DNA from: Ectobacillus funiculus
Lineage (GTDB): Bacteria; Bacillota; Bacilli; Bacillales; Bacillaceae_G
Assembly (NCBI RefSeq): GCF_042429435.1
Contig: NZ_JBHMAF010000020.1
Strand: one strand, 5' to 3'
Length of the DNA: 64,000 nucleotides
In this document: in pieces, positions 26,070 through 33,575 of the stretch
Layout: the number at the start of each line of letters is the position of its first letter
Numbering within the stretch: the stretch's first letter is position 1
Position numbers and translations under genes: made by a program
The notes under the pieces: generated by a model
Told to the model about the DNA's origin: nothing
Database searches by the model: none
Seen by the model: only the letters and a program-made list of their open reading frames with translations

Positions 26070-26879
26070 GTGGAAAAAGGTACGGTATATCTTGTCGGAG
26101 CAGGACCAGGCGATCCTAAGCTTATTACAGTGTATGGGATGGAATGTATTCAAAAAGCGGATGTCATCTTATATGATAGGCTAAGCAATGAAAAGCTTTT
26201 ACAGTATGCAAAGAAGGATGCAGAGTTGATTTTTTGCGGCAAGATGCCAGGAAAGCACGAGGTTGTGCAGGAGAAAATCAATCAATTACTTGTCGAAAAG
26301 GCATTAGAGGGGAAGACTGTTACACGCTTGAAGGGCGGAGATCCATGTGTGTTCGGACGTGTTGGCGAGGAAGCAGAGGTATTGGTGCAGGAAGGGATTT
26401 CATATGAAATTGTCCCTGGGATTACGTCAGGAATTGCAGCCCCTGCGTATGCTGGTATTCCTGTTACACATCGAGATTATGCTTCCTCCTTCGCAATTGT
26501 AACGGGACACGGTCGGTCTGAAAAGGGAGAAGACTATATTAATTGGGCAGCTCTTGCGCAAGGAATCGATACCATCGCCTTTTATATGGGAGTCGGCAAT
26601 TTAAAGTATATTTGTCGAAAGTTAATTGAACATGGTAAGCGTCCGGATACAGGGGCTGCGCTCATTGAATGGGGAACAACGGAAAAACAAAGGACTGTCA
26701 CAGGGACACTGGAGACAATTGAGAGTAAAGCGGAAGCTGCGCAGATTACGCATCCTGCTATTGTTCTTGTGGGGGACGTTGTGCAGCTAAGACCAAGATT
26801 ACAATGGTTTAAAGAAAGCCGTGCAAATACCGGCGATTTGTTTATAGATGCTCTCGAGGAAGCAGCAATAAAAAATTAG
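26070..26879 (+). CDS. cobA: Uroporphyrinogen-III C-methyltransferase (SUMT)
   Basis: 269-residue enzyme that makes precorrin-2 from uroporphyrinogen III with two SAM. Motifs are VYLVGAGPGDPKLITVYG, LKGGDPCVFGRVGEE and IVPGITSGIAAPAYAGIPVTHR. It has only the CysG-A type domain; the dehydrogenase that makes sirohydrochlorin is not fused and not in the window. It starts with GTG 26070, 22 bases after cobT. It supplies the committed step at the branch point from haem. Confidence 0.94.
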   Translation: MEKGTVYLVGAGPGDPKLITVYGMECIQKADVILYDRLSNEKLLQYAKKDAELIFCGKMPGKHEVVQEKINQLLVEKALEGKTVTRLKGGDPCVFGRVGEEAEVLVQEGISYEIVPGITSGIAAPAYAGIPVTHRDYASSFAIVTGHGRSEKGEDYINWAALAQGIDTIAFYMGVGNLKYICRKLIEHGKRPDTGAALIEWGTTEKQRTVTGTLETIESKAEAAQITHPAIVLVGDVVQLRPRLQWFKESRANTGDLFIDALEEAAIKN

Positions 26880-26940
26880 GAAAGCATTTGCACAAGCCTC
26901 CTTTGAGGGAAATTTGGTGCATGTATAAGGGGGAGGAAAA

Positions 26941-27486
26941 ATGGGGACTCAAAAGCAACGTGGGCTGACGCTTATATATACAGGCGATGGAAAAGGCAAA
27001 ACAACGGCGGCCCTTGGACTTGCTATTCGTGCGACCGGACAAGGAAAGCGGGTATTAATGATTCAATTCATTAAATCTCCCGACAGGATGTCTGGTGAAA
27101 AAAAGATGTTTCAGCAAATTGGTATCGAGATGCATCAAACAGGGATTGGTTTTACTTGGACAAAAACACCAGAGGAGCATCGGGAGGCATTACGGCAGGC
27201 GTGGGAGTTTACGAAGGAAAAAGTTTTTTCAGGTGTGTATGATGTTGTAATTTTAGATGAATTAAACAATGCCCTTGCGATTACAGGATTTCCGGTCGAA
27301 GACGTGCTCCCGCTGGCGGAGGTCATGCATCTCATCCAAACTCGCCCAGCCTCTATGCATCTTGTAATAACGGGACGCTCTGCTAAGGATGAAATTGTGG
27401 AAATTGCCGATCTAGTAACAGAAATGAAGCCGATTAAGCACTACTATGATGAAGGTGTTCCGGCTGTGAAAGGGATTGAATTTTAA
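26941..27486 (+). CDS. btuR: Corrinoid adenosyltransferase (BtuR/CobO type)
   Basis: 181-residue ATP:cob(I)alamin adenosyltransferase of the P-loop (CobA/BtuR/CobO) class. The P-loop is GDGKGKTTAALGLAIRA, and VVILDELNNAL is the Walker-B-like motif. It attaches the upper 5'-deoxyadenosyl ligand. ATG follows GGGGGAGG. The 61-bp gap from the SUMT gene has no terminator. It overlaps cobD by one base. Confidence 0.95.
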   Translation: MGTQKQRGLTLIYTGDGKGKTTAALGLAIRATGQGKRVLMIQFIKSPDRMSGEKKMFQQIGIEMHQTGIGFTWTKTPEEHREALRQAWEFTKEKVFSGVYDVVILDELNNALAITGFPVEDVLPLAEVMHLIQTRPASMHLVITGRSAKDEIVEIADLVTEMKPIKHYYDEGVPAVKGIEF

Positions 27487-28568
27487 TGGCCTGGATTGAA
27501 GCTCATGGACATGGCGGAGATATGCTTACCGCAGCGAGTGTATTCGGGTTGGAAGGTAGGGCGTTTCTTGATTTTAGTGCAAACATTAATCCGCTTGGAC
27601 CACCGCCGCGGGTGATGGAGCTGCTGCGCGACCAGCTTTCAGCAATTGTACACTATCCAGATCCCTCTCAAAGGCTGCTAAAAGAGAAGCTTGCTGAGAA
27701 GCTGCATATTTCATCTGAACATCTTGTAATTGGCAACGGTGCTGCAGAATGCATGGCTCTTATTCTTCTTGCCCTGCAGCCGAAAAAGGTTGGAATTGTA
27801 AATCCATGTTTTTCTGAATATGCCCAGCTGGCAACGGCATTTGGTGCACAGGTTGTTTCGTGTGAGGGGAGATGGGAGCGTCATTATCAGCCTGATTTAC
27901 CTGACTTATTTCAACTGCTTAGTGAAGCTGATCTTGTATTTATTGGCCATCCGAACAATCCGACTGGTGTTGTGTATACGAAGGAAGAGCTGACTCGAAT
28001 CGCTGAGCAGGCAGCGAAAACAAATACATACTTGGTTGTGGATGAGGCATTTCTTGATTTTCTGCCCCGCAGTGAACAAGTAACGTTACTGCCGAATTTG
28101 AATATGTACAGGCATGTGATTCTCGTTCGCTCTATGACAAAGTTTTATGCCATTCCTGGACTTAGGCTCGGTTATGCAATCGCGCACCCGGAGCTAATCG
28201 GGCAAATGAAGGGCAAACAAGTGACGTGGAGTGTGAATCAGTTAGCCCTTGTGGCTGGTGAAGCTTGCTTAGAAGAGCATGGATACGAGGAAAAAACGAT
28301 TGGGCTTGTACGTGAGCAAAGGGAGTATTTGAAGCAACAGCTTGAGGAGCTGGGGTTATTTGTATTTCCAGGACAAGCAAATTTTTTGCTAGTGCGTCTT
28401 CAAAACGGAAGAACTGCCGCTGATGTGCAGTGGGATATGGGAAGAAGAGGGGTTTTAATCCGGTCTTGCGCCATGTATCCCGGTTTAACAGTGGATGATT
28501 TTCGGATTGCTGTTCGTACGAAGGAAGAAAATGATCAGCTTTTGCACGTTTTGAAAGAAATTTTGTAG
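27486..28568 (+). CDS. cobD: CobD, L-threonine-O-3-phosphate decarboxylase
   Basis: 360-residue PLP enzyme of the class I/II aminotransferase fold that makes (R)-1-amino-2-propanol phosphate, the linker of the nucleotide loop. Visible are HGGDMLTAASVFGL, FSANINPLGPPP, the HPNNPTGVVYT loop, VVDEAFLDF, and the PLP-lysine in RSMTKFYAIPGLRLGYA. It needs L-threonine phosphate, supplied by the kinase at the end of this operon. Confidence 0.93.
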   Translation: MAWIEAHGHGGDMLTAASVFGLEGRAFLDFSANINPLGPPPRVMELLRDQLSAIVHYPDPSQRLLKEKLAEKLHISSEHLVIGNGAAECMALILLALQPKKVGIVNPCFSEYAQLATAFGAQVVSCEGRWERHYQPDLPDLFQLLSEADLVFIGHPNNPTGVVYTKEELTRIAEQAAKTNTYLVVDEAFLDFLPRSEQVTLLPNLNMYRHVILVRSMTKFYAIPGLRLGYAIAHPELIGQMKGKQVTWSVNQLALVAGEACLEEHGYEEKTIGLVREQREYLKQQLEELGLFVFPGQANFLLVRLQNGRTAADVQWDMGRRGVLIRSCAMYPGLTVDDFRIAVRTKEENDQLLHVLKEIL

Positions 28569-28580
28569 GGGGAACAATAT

Positions 28581-29120
28581 ATGAGCTTCGTCTTGATTAC
28601 AGGGGGCGTGCGCTGTGGAAAAAGTGCATTTGCTGAGCAGCTTGCTGCTATGCAATCAGATTCGGTTCTCTATGCGGCATTCGGGGTAGTAACGGACGAG
28701 GAAATGAAGAGTCGTATCGATGCGCATAAAGAGCGACGCCCTAAGCATTGGGGCGTATGGGAAGACACGGATAGTCTAATCATTCCGAACAATATTTTTT
28801 CTGGGTATCATGTAGTTTTAGTAGATTGTTTATCAACTTGGCTCGCCAATCGCTGCATGCAAATCCCTGAATCAGAATATAAGCAGCCATTCCATAAAGA
28901 ATGTATACGAGAGGAAGTTCGGGAATGGCTGAAATGTATAAAGCAGTCCAATCAGCATATTATTGCAGTATCGAGTGAGGTTGGACTAGGCGGAGTTGCA
29001 ATGTCACCGCTAGGACGTTTGTTTCAAGATCTGCTTGGGGAAGTCAATCAGTTGGCCGCAGAGCAGGCAGATGAGGTGTATGCTGTATTATCGGGCATTC
29101 CATTGAGGTTAAAAGGATGA
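28581..29120 (+). CDS. cobU: CobU, adenosylcobinamide kinase/guanylyltransferase
   Basis: 179-residue bifunctional enzyme that phosphorylates adenosylcobinamide and transfers GMP. The P-loop is LITGGVRCGKSAFAE, and VLVDCLSTWLANR and VSSEVGLGGVAMSPLGR are family blocks. Four-base overlap with cobS. Confidence 0.95.
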   Translation: MSFVLITGGVRCGKSAFAEQLAAMQSDSVLYAAFGVVTDEEMKSRIDAHKERRPKHWGVWEDTDSLIIPNNIFSGYHVVLVDCLSTWLANRCMQIPESEYKQPFHKECIREEVREWLKCIKQSNQHIIAVSSEVGLGGVAMSPLGRLFQDLLGEVNQLAAEQADEVYAVLSGIPLRLKG

Positions 29121-29860
29121 AGGCATTTTTAAGCGCACTTATGTTTTTAACAAGAATCCCTGTTCCTTATATAAGTGTGACGGATCGGGACTGGAAGCGG
29201 AGTTCTATTCATTTTCCGTTCATCGGTTTGATCATTGGAGGTTTGTTATATGCTGAAGCGATGGTGTTAAAGCAAGTATTTTCCCCTTCTGTTTCGGTCT
29301 TTTTTATTATACTTACGTGGATCTGGATTACTGGGGGACTACATATAGATGGATGGATGGATTTAGCGGATGGGCTTGGCAGCAATCGAAGCAAAGAGCG
29401 GATGCTTGAAATTATGAAGGATAGCCGCGTCGGTGCAATGGGGGTCATTGCCGCTATTTGTTTGATTGGCGGAAAATTTATAGCTGCGCATGACCTTTTT
29501 CAGGAGAATCTTTTTTTTGTTTTGATTGTTTCTCCGTTATATGCGCGATTGGTTCTCATTGGTGCGGTTAAGCTTTGGTCATATCGCAAGGAAGGCGGTT
29601 TAGGAGCAGGATTGCGAGAGGCGATTACGCTGCCCATTCTTTTGTTTCATTTCGTATGGATTGCAGGTATTACCTATGTCATGCTAGGTACAAAAGGAAT
29701 TCTGTTATTTCTAAGCACCATCGTACTTGGCAGCGGGTTTACGGCGAGCATTTACCGGAGATTGCAGGTGCTCACGGGAGATTGCTACGGAGCCATCGTC
29801 GAGTGGTGTGAAGTAACATCTCTTTTTCTTGCTATTGCGATATGGAGGTTGTTTTCATGA
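29117..29860 (+). CDS. cobS: CobS, adenosylcobinamide-GDP ribazoletransferase (cobalamin 5'-phosphate synthase)
   Basis: 247-residue integral membrane enzyme that joins the activated base to adenosylcobinamide-GDP. The motif HIDGWMDLADGLGSNRSKER and the following MKDSRVGAMGV are diagnostic and carry the Mg-binding aspartates. At least five hydrophobic segments are visible after residue 30. Overlaps cobU and cobC by four bases each. Confidence 0.95.
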   Translation: MKAFLSALMFLTRIPVPYISVTDRDWKRSSIHFPFIGLIIGGLLYAEAMVLKQVFSPSVSVFFIILTWIWITGGLHIDGWMDLADGLGSNRSKERMLEIMKDSRVGAMGVIAAICLIGGKFIAAHDLFQENLFFVLIVSPLYARLVLIGAVKLWSYRKEGGLGAGLREAITLPILLFHFVWIAGITYVMLGTKGILLFLSTIVLGSGFTASIYRRLQVLTGDCYGAIVEWCEVTSLFLAIAIWRLFS

Positions 29861-30468
29861 AAATCATATTTGCGAGACACGGAGAAACTGATGAAAATGC
29901 AGCCCGTTGCTATCTTGGCCATTTTGATGCATGCTTAAATGAAACAGGCCGGCAGCAAATCCATCGTTTGGCGGAGCATGTCAGACAGGTATACGGTAAG
30001 GAAATCACCCGTATCTACTGCAGTGACCTGTCTAGGACAAGGGAAAGTGCAGAAATTATCGGAAGTTACTTGCAGCTGCAGCCTGTTTCTATACATGCGT
30101 TGCGCGAGCTGCACTTTGGAGATTGGGAATGTGAAACATACGATAGCATTCGCGAACGGGACTTATTGCAAGAATGGATACAAAATCCCTTTCAGATTGC
30201 TCCTCCACACGGTGAAACATTGCAGCAGCTCGGGAATCGAGTCGATACTTGGTTGTCCCATATTTTGCTTCATGAGAAGGAAGATGAAACAATTCTTGTT
30301 ATGAGTCATGGAGGACCAATCCGCTGGGTTTTGGCGAAATGGATTTTGGGAGATCTGCAGGAGTTTTGGAATGCAGAAGGCGTCAAACATGGCAGTGGTC
30401 TTGTAATAAAGCTTGGACGTGACGGCAATCTCTGTGCCATAATAGATAGAATGACATGGAATGAATGA
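29857..30468 (+). CDS. cobC: CobC, alpha-ribazole phosphatase (histidine phosphatase family)
   Basis: 203-residue phosphoglycerate-mutase-like phosphatase. The catalytic RHGETDENA near the N-terminus and the second histidine in VMSHGGPIRWVLA are visible. It removes the 5'-phosphate from alpha-ribazole phosphate or cobalamin phosphate. The start is ATG 29857, eight bases after GGAGG; the in-frame ATG 29842 coincides with that site. Confidence 0.88.
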   Translation: MKIIFARHGETDENAARCYLGHFDACLNETGRQQIHRLAEHVRQVYGKEITRIYCSDLSRTRESAEIIGSYLQLQPVSIHALRELHFGDWECETYDSIRERDLLQEWIQNPFQIAPPHGETLQQLGNRVDTWLSHILLHEKEDETILVMSHGGPIRWVLAKWILGDLQEFWNAEGVKHGSGLVIKLGRDGNLCAIIDRMTWNE

Positions 30469-30481
30469 TGGAGGACAACAG

Positions 30482-31186
30482 GTGCAGCCGTTTCAACATA
30501 ATAATTACTATACTTCAAGTGTGTGGCCGGAATTATATATATACAAAAAAGGGGATCATTTGTTGATTCCTTTTCCATTTTTATTAGAAACAATTAGCAG
30601 TGCAGTACATAGAGGGGGCTTCGAACAAGCAAGCCATTTTATAAACTGGCAAGTTCCGCTTGATTATAGCGCAGTTGACCCAATTGGGCATATGAGGAAG
30701 CAAGTAGAAGAATGGGGATATAGTCCGGAGAAAGCAGTGGCATTGCAAACAGCAGCGAGAATTGATCTTGCTTCTGTGCAGGAGGAGAGCGGAGACGGAT
30801 TTCGGATGGTTTGCTGCGTCACAGCAGGGATTGGAAACCGTGCTAGAGCAGGGAAACGGAGGCGAACGTTTCCGGCATATCAATGCGGGACCATTAATAC
30901 ATTTTTATGTATCGACAGCTGTTTAACTCCCTCTGCGATGGTAAATGCGATCATTACAGCGACAGAAGCAAAGGCTGCTGCGCTGCAGGATTTACATGTT
31001 AGGGATGAATCAGGCGAGTTTGCAACGGGCACGACAACTGATGCGATTGTGATAGCTGTTAGTCAAAACAGACAGGAGTACCCAGTTCATCAGTTTGCTG
31101 GAACTGCTACTACAATCGGAAATGCAATCGGTCGTCTCGTATATGATGCACTTTATGAGACAGTGCATAACTTAGGAAGGGGATAG
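30482..31186 (+). CDS. cbiZ: CbiZ, adenosylcobinamide amidohydrolase
   Basis: 234-residue amidohydrolase that cleaves the aminopropanol arm of adenosylcobinamide, and in some bacteria of pseudocobalamin, to give adenosylcobyric acid. Signatures are CCVTAGIGNRARAG, GTINTFLCIDSCLT and TGTTTDAIVIA. I start it at GTG 30482, seven bases after GGAGG, rather than the upstream ATG 30461 that overlaps cobC. CbiZ is a salvage/remodelling enzyme; its presence within a full de novo operon points to use of scavenged corrinoids as well. Confidence 0.88.
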   Translation: MQPFQHNNYYTSSVWPELYIYKKGDHLLIPFPFLLETISSAVHRGGFEQASHFINWQVPLDYSAVDPIGHMRKQVEEWGYSPEKAVALQTAARIDLASVQEESGDGFRMVCCVTAGIGNRARAGKRRRTFPAYQCGTINTFLCIDSCLTPSAMVNAIITATEAKAAALQDLHVRDESGEFATGTTTDAIVIAVSQNRQEYPVHQFAGTATTIGNAIGRLVYDALYETVHNLGRG

Positions 31187-31189
31187 AGA

Positions 31190-32149
31190 GTGTTTACAAA
31201 TTGTATATGTATTGGGCTTGCGTATATTGTGGACCGTCTCATTGGAGATCCACGTGTGCTTCCTCACCCGGTTATTATGATTGGGAAGTGTATAGCCCTA
31301 TTAGAAAAGATTATAAGAAGGCTGGTTGTACAAGAACGAATGCTCAAGCTAGCTGGAATTTTGTTTCCCCTTCTTATTGGCGGAGGAGCTTTTTTCGTCG
31401 TTACATTCTTACTCGACATTCTCCGGCTATGGAGCGGTTGGCTTGCGTTTGCGGCAGAGGTTTGGATCGTGTCTACGACGATTGCTGTGAAGGGGCTGGG
31501 AGATGCGGCAATGGAAGTTTATCGTCATTTGCAAAACGGTGATTTCCCAAAAGCGCGGCATAGCCTGGGGATGATTGTTGGACGAGACACAGCTGATTTG
31601 GATGAAAGTGAAATTTCACGCGGTGCTGTAGAAACGGTGGCCGAAAATATTGTAGATGCTATTATTTCTCCGTTATTTTTCGCACTCATTGGCGGAGCGC
31701 CTCTTGCGATGGCATACAGAGCTGTAAACACGCTCGATTCTATGGTCGGATATAAAAATGAAGCATATCGTAACCTCGGATGGGCTTCAGCGAGAATGGA
31801 TGATGTGATGAATTATATACCTGCTCGTTTAACAGGTGTACTCATTATGGTAACCTGTTTCTTTATGAGGTTAAATGTGCGGCGTGCATGGACAATGATT
31901 CGTCGGGATGCGAAACTTCATCCAAGTCCAAATAGCGGGATTCCAGAGGCGGCTGTTGCAGGAGCGCTGGACATTCAGCTTGGAGGTACAAACTTTTATC
32001 AAGGAATCCCATCCCATCGAGCAAAAATGGGGGAGCCTCTTAGATTGATACAAAAGCAAGATATTATCCTTACTGTTAGGATTATGAATATAGCGGCAAC
32101 AATATGTGTCGCTGTTTTATGTGTGATTGGCGTACTATTTGTAATATGA
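31190..32149 (+). CDS. cbiB: CbiB, adenosylcobinamide-phosphate synthase
   Basis: 319-residue membrane protein that condenses adenosylcobyric acid with aminopropanol phosphate. Family motifs are YIVDRLIGDPRVLPHPVIMIG at the N-terminus, GRDTADLDESEISRGAVETVAEN, and PNSGIPEAAVAGAL. Several membrane segments. It starts with GTG after GGAAGGGG. Confidence 0.94.
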   Translation: MFTNCICIGLAYIVDRLIGDPRVLPHPVIMIGKCIALLEKIIRRLVVQERMLKLAGILFPLLIGGGAFFVVTFLLDILRLWSGWLAFAAEVWIVSTTIAVKGLGDAAMEVYRHLQNGDFPKARHSLGMIVGRDTADLDESEISRGAVETVAENIVDAIISPLFFALIGGAPLAMAYRAVNTLDSMVGYKNEAYRNLGWASARMDDVMNYIPARLTGVLIMVTCFFMRLNVRRAWTMIRRDAKLHPSPNSGIPEAAVAGALDIQLGGTNFYQGIPSHRAKMGEPLRLIQKQDIILTVRIMNIAATICVAVLCVIGVLFVI

Positions 32150-32179
32150 ATGGAAAAGAAGGAATAGAGGTTTAGTGAT

Positions 32180-33025
32180 ATGAAGATAGGGAGTGGAAGT
32201 TGCAGTGGAACATTTGGCGAGCTTGTGCAAGGCGTGATAGAGGAACGCCCTTTTTTAATTACACTGCCAGTTAAGGAGTTAAAAAGCAGTGCTTTGTTTG
32301 TGCCAGATCAGAATGCCATTGATATTGTAACTGTACGAGGTAGACAAAAGGCAAGAATGGCGTGTGAAAAGCTTTTAAAAACCTTTGGTATCAAGATAGG
32401 GGGATGCTTGCACATTCACTCCAATATTCCAATCGGAAAAGGGATGGCTAGCAGTTCTGCTGATATGATAGCAGCAGTGCGAGCGGTATCCGATAGTTAT
32501 TCCCTTCCTGTAACAGAGGAACTTATTTCACGCATAGCCGCAGAAATTGAGCCTACGGATGGCGTGATGTATGAAGGTGTAGTTGCTTATGATTACCTAA
32601 ACGGGCAGTTAATTGAAGCATTTGCTTCGCTCCCTCCCTTTACTCTGATCGGTTTTGATGTAGGAGGGAGTGTTGACACAGTAGAGTTTAATCAACAAAA
32701 GAAAGAATATAGCAAGAAGCACAAGAAGAAATTCCAGCAAGCATATGAGCTTGTAACCGAAGGAATAAGGAGCGGAAACTTTGCTTATCTTTGTGAAGCC
32801 GCGACAATAAGTGCACGTATCAATCAGCAGCTATTACCAAAGCAGTACTTTGACGAATTAGAGCAGTTGGCCCAGCGGTATAGCGGAGGTGTAGTTGTTG
32901 CCCACAGCGGCACTGTAGCCGGGATTTTACTAGATGCACAGATGCCCAATATCCAAATGGTCTCTCGAGAAATTAAACAAAAACTCTATTCCTTGAATGG
33001 AACAAGAGTATTGCAATTTTCTTAA
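32180..33025 (+). CDS. pduX: PduX-like L-threonine kinase (GHMP family)
   Basis: 281-residue GHMP kinase. The ATP-binding motif NIPIGKGMASSSADM and the N-terminal GSCSGTFGELVQGVI are typical of PduX, which makes L-threonine-O-3-phosphate for CobD. Its place as the last gene of the operon supports this role. It could in principle be another GHMP kinase, but the cobalamin context makes that unlikely. No clear terminator follows. Confidence 0.85.
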   Translation: MKIGSGSCSGTFGELVQGVIEERPFLITLPVKELKSSALFVPDQNAIDIVTVRGRQKARMACEKLLKTFGIKIGGCLHIHSNIPIGKGMASSSADMIAAVRAVSDSYSLPVTEELISRIAAEIEPTDGVMYEGVVAYDYLNGQLIEAFASLPPFTLIGFDVGGSVDTVEFNQQKKEYSKKHKKKFQQAYELVTEGIRSGNFAYLCEAATISARINQQLLPKQYFDELEQLAQRYSGGVVVAHSGTVAGILLDAQMPNIQMVSREIKQKLYSLNGTRVLQFS

Positions 33026-33575
33026 ATGATATAGAGATGGAGAGGACGAGCATTTGTTAACGACGATGCTCTACAAGGTCAATTACCGTTTCTTTTTATG
33101 TAGACAACCATAGTACAGGTCCATAGTACAGGTAGTCATCCATAGACATATCCCACGACATGCACGTTGGGCTTCACAGTTATTCCCTTCGATTTGCGTG
33201 CCGGATTTACACCGACAATCTTGTACGGAACATCCATCCAGCTCAGTCTCAAAGAAACCAAACAGAATTTCAGCGTTTCCATCCTACATATAAATGCTAT
33301 CATACCTTCAGCATGACCCATCATATGCAGATCACCTATCATTGGGTTGCACAAGTAAGGCTGTTAGCCAACACCAGGTAAACACAACATTTGCTATTCT
33401 GCACACTGTCCTGAAATACATGTTCTCCACGAGTTTGGACTTACGGATTCACCTGCCTCACTCTCATTCATCTTTACAAGCGAATGAGAAGTGCCATTCC
33501 AGTCAGGTCAAAAGACAACAGAATCGCTCATGCTTTGTTCTATCTATCATAAAGAGTAGTAGATAGCCAAAAAAG
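33026..33575. other. 550-bp non-coding stretch between the cobalamin operon and tnpB; possible 3' end of the mobile element
   Basis: No convincing gene. A hairpin GAGCAT/ATGCTC (33048-33071) after the last cobalamin gene has no T run. A second hairpin CTCATTC/GAATGAG lies at 33463-33488. This stretch is directly downstream of the minus-strand tnpB-like gene, where IS200/IS605-type elements carry their right end and their guide RNA. I could not identify the element boundary. Confidence 0.4.
33108..33133. repeat. Perfect tandem repeat, two copies of 13 bp
   Basis: CCATAGTACAGGT occurs twice with no spacer, followed by the related CATCCATAGACAT. It may mark replication slippage or an old insertion edge. 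Confidence 0.85.

Noticed and set aside
33136..33354. 72-codon minus-strand frame downstream of tnpB
   Set aside because: No ribosome binding site and no recognisable motif; it lies where non-coding element sequence is expected.
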